Origin: Alteromonas sp. C1M14
GTDB taxonomy: Bacteria > Pseudomonadota > Gammaproteobacteria > Enterobacterales > Alteromonadaceae
Reading direction: 5' to 3'
Assembly: GCF_018860965.1 (NCBI RefSeq)
Contig: NZ_JAHKQF010000015.1
Coordinates: forward strand, 558,001-622,000
Length of the DNA: 64,000 nt
The notes below the pieces were generated by a model that worked only from the letters and a program-made list of their open reading frames with translations, was not told where the DNA came from and ran no database searches. Below are positions 37,010-45,174 of the stretch, in pieces; position 1 is the first letter of the stretch, and every line of letters starts with the position of its first letter. The position numbers and the translations under genes were made by a program.

Positions 37010-39700
37010 ATGCTAAGCAATAACGAACTTACCGAACCTTGGCTCATAAGAACTAAGCTAATTCCGCCACGGGCGAATGCACGTTTAATCGAACGAGTGG
37101 ACGCGGCCTCTCTACTAAATAATGAGAATGAATACACCTCAGGATTTATTATTGCACCGGCCGGATTTGGAAAATCTTCGTTGTTGTCTCAATGGCGTGA
37201 GTCTCTAATTAATCGTGGTGTAAAAGTAGCTTGGTTATCGCTAGATGCGAATGACTCAGACCTACGACACTTTGCAAGCTATTTAATAATTGCACTCACT
37301 GAAGCAGGGGTCCCGTTAGGATCATTGGAATTTGCCGCTTATAAATGTTTTGTTGAATTTTCTGTAGAACAAGTCTCTACATTTTTAATCGCAAAGCTAT
37401 CTTGCATAAATGAAAAAGTGGTGCTTATTTTAGACGACTACTATCGAGCTGAATCAACAAAGGTTAATGCGTTAATTAACCAACTGTTAGATCACCTCCC
37501 AGACAACTTTCGCATAATCATAAGTAGCCGTTCTCAACCCAATTTAAACGTTGCATCACGGATCTTAGGTAATAGTGCATTTGAAATTAATAAAAGTGTG
37601 CTAAGTTTTTCCTTCAATGAACTAAAACGCTTTATCGGACCCGATGCCAGTGAACAATACGCGCAAATCCTACTCGAGCAAACTGAGGGCTGGGCAGTAG
37701 CTGTTCAGTTGGCTACTGTAGCGAATAAGGGGTGCACGGAAATTGGTGCTCTTTTTAAAGGAAAGCAACAATACATCACTGATTACTTCACCGAACAGAT
37801 CCTTGATCAGTCTACCTCGCAAGAGCGCAAATTTTTCATGTATACCTCTATTTTAGAGCAATTCAACTTTGAACTTGCAAGCGCGGTAACTGGTCTCAAT
37901 AATGTGCAAGGTTTAATCGATACCTCACCACATATTCGTTCGCTTCTTATTACACTCGATTCTCAACAAATTTGGTTCCGCTATCACCACTTGTTCTGTG
38001 AAACCTTATACAACAAGCTAAAACATCAACAGCCCGAACTTATTAACTCGCTTCACCACAAAGCATCGCTCTGGTTTGAATCAAATCAACAAATTTCTAG
38101 TGCGGTCACACATGCTAGACTATCAGGCGATATGGACAGGGCCGCCCAACTATTTTTGAGTGCTGGAGGTTGGGAGCTAGTATTGTATGGCGGGGTAGGA
38201 TTAATGCGTAGTTTATTACGTAACTTTCAGTCACCCGATTTCGCACGTCACCCACGTGTACGCTTGGCATACGTATACTCGTTGCTAAAAGATGGATATA
38301 TTGATGATGCTGAAGCTCAGTTTAATAAAATTAAACTCTCCACACAGCATGAAACAAACAAGTTGCTTATCCGAGATATTTATCTAATCGAACGTTTATT
38401 AAGTTCGTACCGGGATGAATTAATTAACATTACCGCCCTACAAGAGATGAAAAAGAACTTGGCGCGTTGGAATAAAGCGGATTTACTAGGGATCGCGATA
38501 ATAGAATCAGTCGTTGTGATAAGCTCGATGGCGCTTGGAATGTTCAGTGATGCAAAAATGGCTGCCGTTAGAGGGCTTAGCGCAATGCGCCAAGCAGAAT
38601 CAGTACTTGGAGCAAACTATCTTATTCTACACCTAGGACAGATAGCGTTGCATTGTGCACAATTTGAATCAGCTAAACAACATCTTACTGAATCTATTGG
38701 AATGGCAGATAAAAACTTTGGGATTGATAGCCGATTAAAGACCAACAGTGAGATTAATTTATTTGCGCTAAAATTCTGGCAGACCCCTCGTTCATTTACA
38801 TGCAAAACGATGCAAGAGCTAATAGAAACCGCGTGTACTACCGATGGGTGGTCAGAGATATACGCAGCTGGATTTTCCTCACAATTTGAATATTTCCGGC
38901 TTTTCAACATGAGTGAAGAATCCTCTAAACTATTAGTTCTGAGCATTGAAACCGCAAGAAAAAGGCAGTTACCTAGGCTAAAAGAACTGAGCAATATCTA
39001 TCGATTAACTTGTGCATTAACGCAAAAGAAACCAAACGAAATTTTGTTAGCAATAAAGAAGTTGAAAATTTCAATATCCGCCAATACTGTCCTTTATGAA
39101 AACTGGTTCTTATTATGTGAAAAAAGTTTCGCGTTTGGTCTAGCGGATTTAAAGGGCTATAGCTGTGAAAACACGATAAAAGACATTGATGAGGCGATCG
39201 AGAGAACACAAAGAATAGGTGCAACATTATATTTAATAAGACTACTCGTTTTACGAGCAACCTTGTACGCCTCCCGAAATGAGAAAACTCAGAGCTTTGA
39301 CGATTTAATTAGCGCAGCGGGGTACGCGACGCAATCTGATGTAAAAACACCATTTTTTCTTTCCCGACTCACAATAGATAGTATTGAAGAATGCGTTGAA
39401 TATTTTAAAAATAGTAAAATTCATCGGCTAGAACTCGCTTTTCTTAGCCAATGTGTTAAACAATATCATCGATTATTCCTTAAAGGAGAAGATAACTCAG
39501 TTAAACAAGCACTAAGCAAGCGAGAAACAGAGGTGTTAAGCAAATTAGCCCTAGGCCTCGCGAACAAAGAAATCGCAAGAGCGCTTTATATGACTGACCA
39601 TACAGTCAAGTTTCACCTTAAAAACATATTTAAGAAACTAGATGTAGACAAGCGAATCAATGCGGTGAACAAAGCCAGAACCATTGGTTTAATTGAGTAA
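37010..39700 (+). CDS. MalT-type LuxR-family ATP-dependent regulator
   Basis: An 896-residue signal-transduction ATPase (STAND) with LuxR-type DNA binding. Walker A is APAGFGKSSLLSQW near residue 55 and Walker B is VVLILDDYY. A long helical-repeat sensor region (about 340-800) follows, and the C-terminus is an HTH (LSKRETEVLSKLALGLANKEIARAL). MalT-like proteins are activators that need ATP and a specific inducer. It is divergent from the TonB receptor with a 254-base gap, so it most likely controls the receptor-hyuA-hyuB operon. The DNA here looks AT-richer than the flanking core genes. Confidence 0.9.
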   Translation: MLSNNELTEPWLIRTKLIPPRANARLIERVDAASLLNNENEYTSGFIIAPAGFGKSSLLSQWRESLINRGVKVAWLSLDANDSDLRHFASYLIIALTEAGVPLGSLEFAAYKCFVEFSVEQVSTFLIAKLSCINEKVVLILDDYYRAESTKVNALINQLLDHLPDNFRIIISSRSQPNLNVASRILGNSAFEINKSVLSFSFNELKRFIGPDASEQYAQILLEQTEGWAVAVQLATVANKGCTEIGALFKGKQQYITDYFTEQILDQSTSQERKFFMYTSILEQFNFELASAVTGLNNVQGLIDTSPHIRSLLITLDSQQIWFRYHHLFCETLYNKLKHQQPELINSLHHKASLWFESNQQISSAVTHARLSGDMDRAAQLFLSAGGWELVLYGGVGLMRSLLRNFQSPDFARHPRVRLAYVYSLLKDGYIDDAEAQFNKIKLSTQHETNKLLIRDIYLIERLLSSYRDELINITALQEMKKNLARWNKADLLGIAIIESVVVISSMALGMFSDAKMAAVRGLSAMRQAESVLGANYLILHLGQIALHCAQFESAKQHLTESIGMADKNFGIDSRLKTNSEINLFALKFWQTPRSFTCKTMQELIETACTTDGWSEIYAAGFSSQFEYFRLFNMSEESSKLLVLSIETARKRQLPRLKELSNIYRLTCALTQKKPNEILLAIKKLKISISANTVLYENWFLLCEKSFAFGLADLKGYSCENTIKDIDEAIERTQRIGATLYLIRLLVLRATLYASRNEKTQSFDDLISAAGYATQSDVKTPFFLSRLTIDSIEECVEYFKNSKIHRLELAFLSQCVKQYHRLFLKGEDNSVKQALSKRETEVLSKLALGLANKEIARALYMTDHTVKFHLKNIFKKLDVDKRINAVNKARTIGLIE

Positions 39701-40023
39701 ATGCAGAGGTCGTATATGCAAAATCAATGACTTATAGAGAGTGGCTATTAGGTGTACTTTTAATTAAAGTTTTTGTCTTTTTATCTTCATGTGTTAATTA
39801 CTCGAGGGTTATATCCAGTTCCTTTCCAACTACCATCAAAAAACTAAGGAAGGAGCCTCTTTTCATTTCCTAGAAATACTTCATACGTGCAAGTCAGCTG
39901 ACAATAGGAAGACAATGTCACCGCCTCCTATCACCCAAACAGCATCAAACCCAACACACCCGGGTTCAAAATCTGCAAAACCAATAACTGTAAAGTGAGC
40001 TATAAATCATTCTACTTTTTAAA
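39701..40023. other. gap between MalT-type regulator and trkH
   Basis: 323 bases between convergent genes. I see no gene and no convincing intrinsic terminator; an ATAGGA/TCCTAT pair is too weak. It holds one copy of a 19-bp repeat (39955-39973) whose near-identical partner is at 43381. It may mark a junction between the catabolic cluster and the next module. Confidence 0.6.
39955..39973 (+). repeat. 19-bp direct repeat, copy 1
   Basis: CACACCCGGGTTCAAAATC. It differs at one base from copy 2 at 43381-43399, in the same orientation. The two copies lie outside the two ends of the trkH-kdpED-like operon, each in a non-coding gap. Confidence 0.75.
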
Positions 40024-41475
40024 TCAGTAACGCCAAAAGCTGGGGGTGAGCATCGCCAAGATAGTGAAATACTCTAACCGTCCTAGCACCATCGCCACAT
40101 TCAACATCCAAATACCGATATCTGAAACCGGTATGAAATTACTGCCGACTTCACCGAAACCCGGACCAAGTACGTTTATACAAGCAGCAACAGCAGTAAA
40201 CGCAGACCAAAAATCCAGCCCTGTCATCATGAGTAACAGTGTAAATACCAGTGATGAGCCAGCGGCTACCGACATGAACGCCATCACCGCATGACTCACT
40301 CGCTCATCAACGGGCTGTCCCTGAAAACGCAGCGGTAATATCGCTTTGGGGTGAACACATTGAAATAATTCTCGTCGTATGGCTTTAAAGGTGATGATGT
40401 CACGAATGATCTTATTCCCTCCCGCGGTGGAGCCAGCACAGCCACCTAGGTATGCACAAAAAACAAGAAAAAAGCCTGTTACCTCAGGCCAGGTACTTAA
40501 ATCTGCCGCCCCAAAACCGGTGCTGGTGATAAATGAAATAACATGAAAGGCGGCAAAACTAAGCCCCTCAGCTAACGGATAACGATCCCCCATAACAAGC
40601 ATAATAGTCAGTACTACTATTAAACCGCCCACAAGACAGATAAAGACCCGTGTTTCTTCATCTCGCCAGTATAAAAAAGGGGAAGTCGCGTGCATTACCC
40701 TAAAGTGCAATGCGAAACTGATGGCTCCCAGCAACATAAAAATATTCGAAACAAACAATATCAGATGGCTCTTAAAGAACCACATGCTCGCGTCATGGGT
40801 AGAAAACCCGCCTGTAGAAATCGTGGTGAAGCTGTGGGCGATTGCATCGTAAAACGACATGCCGCTAAAATAATAAGCGATAGCGCAGAGCACTGTCAGC
40901 AAGACATAGATAAACCAAAGGTAATGTGCCGTATTTGCGATACGAGGCGATAATTTATCGTCTTTTACTGGCCCCGGCGTCTCGGCTTTCAACAATCGCA
41001 TTCCACCGACATTAAGCATTGGTAGTACAGCAACCACAAAAATCACAACGCCCAATCCCCCCATCCACTGTAAAAACTGCCGATACATGAGAAAGGATTT
41101 GGGCATTGCATCAAGCCCTGTAAGTACTGTCGCCCCGGTGGTGGTAAGCGCGCTGAGTGATTCAAATACAGCGTCCGTAAAGCTAATATCCGTGACTAAC
41201 ATGATGGGAATGCCTCCCATGATGCCTGTAAGCCCCCATGTTAATGACGCAAACATAAGCGCGTCACGATAACTCACATTGCTCATATCGCCTTTTTTCA
41301 GTCGGTACAGCAAGATGAACGCAATAACAATGAAAGAGAATGCCGGCTTCATGAAGGCCTTGCCAACGTTGTCTTGAAATACGACGAATGAAATCATACC
41401 AAAACATATCTGTACGATACCCATCCATAACACTGGGAGAGAGAGTAGCCTAACGATATTGGCGGGGTGAACCAT
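40024..41475 (-). CDS. trkH: TrkH-family potassium uptake protein
   Basis: K+ channel subunit of the Trk/Ktr system, 483 residues with four repeated membrane-loop-membrane units. Filter loops are visible as LTTTGATVLTG, TTISTGGFSTHD, ITSTGFGAADLS and INVLGPGFGEVG. TrkH normally needs the nucleotide-binding TrkA protein, which is not in this window. It is the last gene of an operon after a KdpD-like kinase and KdpE-like regulator, nine bases from the regulator gene, so its expression is probably set by that pair. Confidence 0.93.
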   Translation of the reverse strand: MVHPANIVRLLSLPVLWMGIVQICFGMISFVVFQDNVGKAFMKPAFSFIVIAFILLYRLKKGDMSNVSYRDALMFASLTWGLTGIMGGIPIMLVTDISFTDAVFESLSALTTTGATVLTGLDAMPKSFLMYRQFLQWMGGLGVVIFVVAVLPMLNVGGMRLLKAETPGPVKDDKLSPRIANTAHYLWFIYVLLTVLCAIAYYFSGMSFYDAIAHSFTTISTGGFSTHDASMWFFKSHLILFVSNIFMLLGAISFALHFRVMHATSPFLYWRDEETRVFICLVGGLIVVLTIMLVMGDRYPLAEGLSFAAFHVISFITSTGFGAADLSTWPEVTGFFLVFCAYLGGCAGSTAGGNKIIRDIITFKAIRRELFQCVHPKAILPLRFQGQPVDERVSHAVMAFMSVAAGSSLVFTLLLMMTGLDFWSAFTAVAACINVLGPGFGEVGSNFIPVSDIGIWMLNVAMVLGRLEYFTILAMLTPSFWRY

Positions 41476-41484
41476 CGTAAGTGA

Positions 41485-42192
41485 CTACTCTGAGGCTTTG
41501 CTTTTAATGGAGCAACAAATCAGTCTGTATCCAATACCAGGCTCAGTGATAATATACGCGGGAGCATTGCTATCGTCTTCCAGCTTCTTACGGAGTTGAC
41601 TTACCACGATACGAAGATAATGGGTATCCTCAGTATGTGTTGCCCCCCATATATGATGAAGTAGCTGTTGATGGGTAAACAATGCATTCGGCTTACTCAT
41701 TAAATAACGCAGCAATAAAAATTCCTTTTTGGTCAAAGACACTGGCGTGTTTTTGTGCCAAACGGCATGTTCTTCCGTGTTGAGCTCGATATCCCCACAT
41801 CGCAAAATGGGCGAATAGGTTTTAGGAACAGTTAAATCTCGTAATAAAACCCTTATCCTTGCTATCAATTCCTTAATACCAAAGGGTTTGCTTAGATAGT
41901 CATTTGCCCCCGCGTTGAGAAGCCGTACTTTCTCATCTTCTTCATCACGTGCCGTCAGCACCAGAACCGGTATTTGAGAATAGGTTCTAAGTTGCGAGAG
42001 CAACCAGCTTCCGTCCTTGTCTGGAAGCCCAAGATCCAGAATAACGAGGGCGGGCTCCTGCTCACGAACCACTCTCAGCCCGTCAAGGGCATTAAGGGCA
42101 GAAACATAATCAAATCCTTCGGCGGCTAATGATATTTTCATGAAACGCTGGATTTGCATTTCGTCATCAATGACAAGAATTCGCGGCTTCAT
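41485..42192 (-). CDS. KdpE-like OmpR-family response regulator
   Basis: A 235-residue regulator with an N-terminal receiver (VIDDEMQ; phospho-Asp in LVILDLGLPDKDG; Lys in SKPFG) and a C-terminal winged helix (LTKKEFLLLRYL, THQQLLHHIWG, YLRIVVSQLRKKLE, GIGYRL). These match KdpE closely. The ATG at 42192 lies one base after the kinase stop; the longer frame would start inside the kinase gene. No kdpFABC genes are present, and the natural target is the adjacent trkH or its own operon. Confidence 0.88.
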   Translation of the reverse strand: MKPRILVIDDEMQIQRFMKISLAAEGFDYVSALNALDGLRVVREQEPALVILDLGLPDKDGSWLLSQLRTYSQIPVLVLTARDEEDEKVRLLNAGANDYLSKPFGIKELIARIRVLLRDLTVPKTYSPILRCGDIELNTEEHAVWHKNTPVSLTKKEFLLLRYLMSKPNALFTHQQLLHHIWGATHTEDTHYLRIVVSQLRKKLEDDSNAPAYIITEPGIGYRLICCSIKSKASE

Positions 42193-42193
42193 A

Positions 42194-43219
42194 TTACTCG
42201 CTCCCAACACTGGGCAAAGATATACGAACAGTACATCCTTTGTTACTGGGCAATATTGAAATACGACCGTGGTGGGCTTCTATAATCCCTTTTGCAACCG
42301 TTAACCCAATTCCTGAACCTCCATAGCCTGAATCACCTGTTCGGGTCGAGAAAAAAAGATCAAATACCGCCTCCTTTTGTTCCCATCCAATTCCCGGCCC
42401 TTCGTCCACCACATCCAAATGCACCAGGTTATCTTCAACAGCAAAACGTAACATAACCGAGCACTCACTAGGCGAATACTTCAGCGCGTTATCAACTACG
42501 TTGTAAATGGCTTGTTCCAGTAGATAACCACTTGCCGTGATATTCGGTATCATATCGGCTTGTTCAATCGTGACACGTTCATTTTCAAATCGTTTAATGA
42601 CGTTATTGACTATCGGAAGTAGCCCCTGATTTACGCTATTGAGCTTGATCCCCTGGTGCAGCTTAGTCGCCTGAAGCAGGTTTTCAATATAGCGATGCAG
42701 TCGATGGCTTTCCTCCAATGCACCCTGAAGTAACTCTTCTCTTTCTTGGTCAGGCAACCTGTGTTGATACTCTTTAAGCGTCCCTAATGAGCCTATAATC
42801 GTTGACAACGGAGTACGTAAATCATGGGACACCGACATCAAAATACTGGCTCTCAATTCTGCCCTTTCTAACGCTTCTTGCTTCGCTTTGTAAAATTCGG
42901 CCATAAATCCAGTTAGTACCGCTACAATTAGAAAAATAGACAAATTAACGATGTCATGTACGTTCGCCATATGCAGTGAGAAGCGTGGTATGGTAAAAAA
43001 ATAATTGAAAATCAAGCCACTTAGAACACCTGCGAAGATGGCACTTTGCTTATTACCGAGTAAAGCAGTAATCACTACAGCCAGTTGAAGAATTAGCAAT
43101 GTGCCTTGTGTGGGCAAAAACCAAGCGTCCAGAGCAAAGGAAAAAATTGCAGCGGTGCACACGATCAGTAACGCAAATACAAAAGGGGCTTTTCGTATGA
43201 GAGCGTGGATATTTTTCAA
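42194..43219 (-). CDS. KdpD-like sensor kinase lacking the N-terminal KdpD domains
   Basis: A 341-residue histidine kinase equal to the C-terminal half of KdpD. It has four membrane helices in a DUF4118 unit (about 10-105, including AGVLSGLIFNYFFTIPRFSL), a His box in SVSHDLRTPLSTIIGSLG, an N box (NVVDNALKYSP), and the ATP-lid segments DEGPGIG and GSGIGLTVAKGI. E. coli KdpD is about 894 residues. The N-terminal KdpD domain with its Walker motifs and the USP domain are absent, so cytoplasmic K+ or c-di-AMP sensing through those parts is lost. First gene of an operon with the KdpE-like regulator and trkH. Confidence 0.88.
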   Translation of the reverse strand: MKNIHALIRKAPFVFALLIVCTAAIFSFALDAWFLPTQGTLLILQLAVVITALLGNKQSAIFAGVLSGLIFNYFFTIPRFSLHMANVHDIVNLSIFLIVAVLTGFMAEFYKAKQEALERAELRASILMSVSHDLRTPLSTIIGSLGTLKEYQHRLPDQEREELLQGALEESHRLHRYIENLLQATKLHQGIKLNSVNQGLLPIVNNVIKRFENERVTIEQADMIPNITASGYLLEQAIYNVVDNALKYSPSECSVMLRFAVEDNLVHLDVVDEGPGIGWEQKEAVFDLFFSTRTGDSGYGGSGIGLTVAKGIIEAHHGRISILPSNKGCTVRISLPSVGSE

Positions 43220-43380
43220 CGGCTTTTACTTCGCTGCTTGTCTGCCTTTTCGTGAGATTGACTTTAGCAAACCTATGGGGTGATGAAGCATAAAATTTGC
43301 GTAAAATTTTTGCGTGTACATTATGTTTCCGTTAGATGATCACTCACCACTATCTTGATAAATCGTAGAGCAGCCAATAT

Positions 43381-43399
43381 CACACCCGGGTCCAAAATC
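43381..43399 (+). repeat. 19-bp direct repeat, copy 2
   Basis: CACACCCGGGTCCAAAATC, with 18 of 19 bases identical to copy 1 at 39955-39973 and in the same orientation. It lies on the far side of the trkH operon. Confidence 0.75.
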
Positions 43400-43434
43400 C
43401 CTTCCCTGTACCTTTCTATTTGCCACTTAAAATT

Positions 43435-43462
43435 ACCGCTTAATTTGCTATGCGACCACTTA
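43435..43462 (+). promoter_or_regulatory. tandem BtsR-like binding site upstream of cstA
   Basis: ACCGCTTA (43435-43442) and ACCACTTA (43455-43462) each match the motif I recall for E. coli BtsR (YehT), ACC-R-CT-Y-A, in direct repeat with a 12-base spacer (about 13 recalled for E. coli). A one-mismatch copy, GCCACTTA, lies at 43422-43429. The cognate regulator type is encoded just downstream of cstA. Confidence 0.62.
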
Positions 43463-43554
43463 GTTATTTTTAAAATGCATATATTCTTTCAAATCGTTAA
43501 CCTAATTCAAACATTTACACTCTTACCATTTACAAACAATAAGGATTACAACCT

Positions 43555-45048
43555 GTGATATTGTTTTTAATTTGTGTAGCAGCGCTTATTGCTGGCTATT
43601 TTATTTATGGCGCCTTTGTTGAAAAGGTCTTCGGTATTACTCCTGCCCGCCCTACGCCGGCACATAGCCAAACTGATGGCGTGGACTTTGTTCCTATGTC
43701 TACCCCCAAGGTTTACTTGGTACAATTACTTAACATTGCCGGAGTCGGTCCTATTTTTGGTCCAATTATGGGTGCCCTATATGGTCCAGCGGCAATGCTA
43801 TGGATTGTTCTTGGCTGCATATTTGCGGGCGCAGTCCATGATTATTTCTCTGGTATGTTATCAGTTCGCAATAATGGTGAGTCGGTTCCAAGTCTTTCCG
43901 GCCGTTATTTAGGTCGAGGTGCTAAGCACTTTATGAACCTATTTGCCATTGTCTTGTTATTGCTTGTGGGTGTGGTTTTCGTTTCTGCCCCCGCTAGCAT
44001 GATCACTAATTTAGTGAACGATCAAACATCCTGGCATGTTGAAGTCGGTACCATGGTGGCGATTATTTTCGCTTACTATGTGTTGGCCACCCTCGTCCCT
44101 GTAGATAAGGTGATTGGCCGTTTCTATCCTTTCTTCGGTGCATTACTTATTTTTATGTCTGTTGGACTGTTAGCCGCTACGTCGTTCTCCGACAATCATT
44201 CTATTCTCAGTCAGTTCTCCGTTAGCGACATGTTTTCCAATCTAAATCCGAATGATATGCCACTTTGGCCTGCTTTATTTATCACCATCGCCTGTGGTGC
44301 AATTTCAGGTTTCCATGCCACCCAGTCTCCTTTAATGGCCCGGTGTATGGAAAACGAAAAGAATGGACGCTTTGTTTTCTTCGGCGCAATGATTGGCGAA
44401 GGGGTAATTGCATTGATTTGGTGTGCCATTGCGCTTTCCTTCTTCGATAACCTCGATGGCCTATCTGCTGCAATAAAAGATGGTGGCCCTGGTAACGTGG
44501 TGTATACCACATCCTTTGGTTTGTTGGGTGTGTTTGGTGGCATACTCGCCTTCTTAGGCGTGGTGATCTTACCCATCACATCAGGCGATACGGCATTTCG
44601 TTCTAGTCGTTTGATTTTGGCTGAATACTTTAAAGTGGGTCAGAAGAATATTCGTAACCGCATACTGATGGCTGCCCCCCTATTTGCTTTAGGGGCCGTT
44701 CTTACCCAGGTCGATTTTGGTGTGATTTGGCGCTACTTTGGTTTCGCCAACCAAGCCACCGCGGTCATGATGTTGTGGACAGCATCGGCTTACTTGCTTC
44801 GTCATAATAAATTGCATTGGATCACTACAATCCCTGCCGTGTTTATGACAGCGGTCTGTGTCACCTTCATTTTAAACAATGCCACTCTCGGCTTTGGGCT
44901 AGACATGCAGATCTCAACCATAGTCGGTGTTATCACTTCCTTAGCAACTGCGGTTTATGTGATTCGTATTTCAAAAGGAAAAGGTGAAGCGCCCCTTACA
45001 CCCATTTCGGTTGAAGCAAACGACACCGCTCAACCAGTAGACGCTTAA
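43555..45048 (+). CDS. cstA: short CstA-family transporter (pyruvate/peptide type)
   Basis: A 497-residue inner-membrane protein of the CstA/BtsT family, with about 13 hydrophobic helices. The family core is plain: LLNIAGVGPIFGPIMGALYGP near residue 60, then GAVHDYFSGMLSVRNNGESVPSLSGRYLG, ISGFHATQSPLMARC and PITSGDTAFRSSRL. E. coli CstA and BtsT are about 700 residues, so this is the shorter form lacking most of the C-terminal part. BtsT imports pyruvate, and the BtsS/BtsR-like pair downstream suggests the same substrate here. The start is GTG with AAGGA ten bases before. A strong terminator follows. Confidence 0.88.
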   Translation: MILFLICVAALIAGYFIYGAFVEKVFGITPARPTPAHSQTDGVDFVPMSTPKVYLVQLLNIAGVGPIFGPIMGALYGPAAMLWIVLGCIFAGAVHDYFSGMLSVRNNGESVPSLSGRYLGRGAKHFMNLFAIVLLLLVGVVFVSAPASMITNLVNDQTSWHVEVGTMVAIIFAYYVLATLVPVDKVIGRFYPFFGALLIFMSVGLLAATSFSDNHSILSQFSVSDMFSNLNPNDMPLWPALFITIACGAISGFHATQSPLMARCMENEKNGRFVFFGAMIGEGVIALIWCAIALSFFDNLDGLSAAIKDGGPGNVVYTTSFGLLGVFGGILAFLGVVILPITSGDTAFRSSRLILAEYFKVGQKNIRNRILMAAPLFALGAVLTQVDFGVIWRYFGFANQATAVMMLWTASAYLLRHNKLHWITTIPAVFMTAVCVTFILNNATLGFGLDMQISTIVGVITSLATAVYVIRISKGKGEAPLTPISVEANDTAQPVDA

Positions 45049-45070
45049 TTAGCGTAATGGATGTGTGACC

Positions 45071-45099
45071 AGTCGCCCTGTTTATAGGGCGGCTTTTTC
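45071..45099 (+). terminator. Rho-independent terminator after cstA
   Basis: An 8-bp stem (45072-45079 with 45086-45093, core CGCCC/GGGCG, one G-U pair) and loop GTTTAT, followed by five T. It lies 23 bases past the cstA stop and separates it from the kinase gene. Confidence 0.9.
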
Positions 45100-45174
45100 A
45101 TTTTTGCAAAACAGAATCAGTTATAATTCATTTCATCGCGACCTAATGCCAAACAGAGCCAATACAGTAACGCC

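Larger units (their letters stand above)
43220..43554. other. divergent regulatory region, kdpD-like kinase / cstA
   Basis: 335 non-coding bases between divergent operons. They hold copy 2 of the 19-bp repeat (43381-43399) and a tandem BtsR-like site (43435-43462) before cstA. The cstA ribosome site AAGGA is at 43541-43545. A small open frame at 43355-43558 has no ribosome site and I regard it as chance. Confidence 0.7.

Noticed and set aside
39701..40023. Terminator after the MalT-type regulator
   Set aside because: The ATAGGA/TCCTAT pair is too short with a long loop and no T run.
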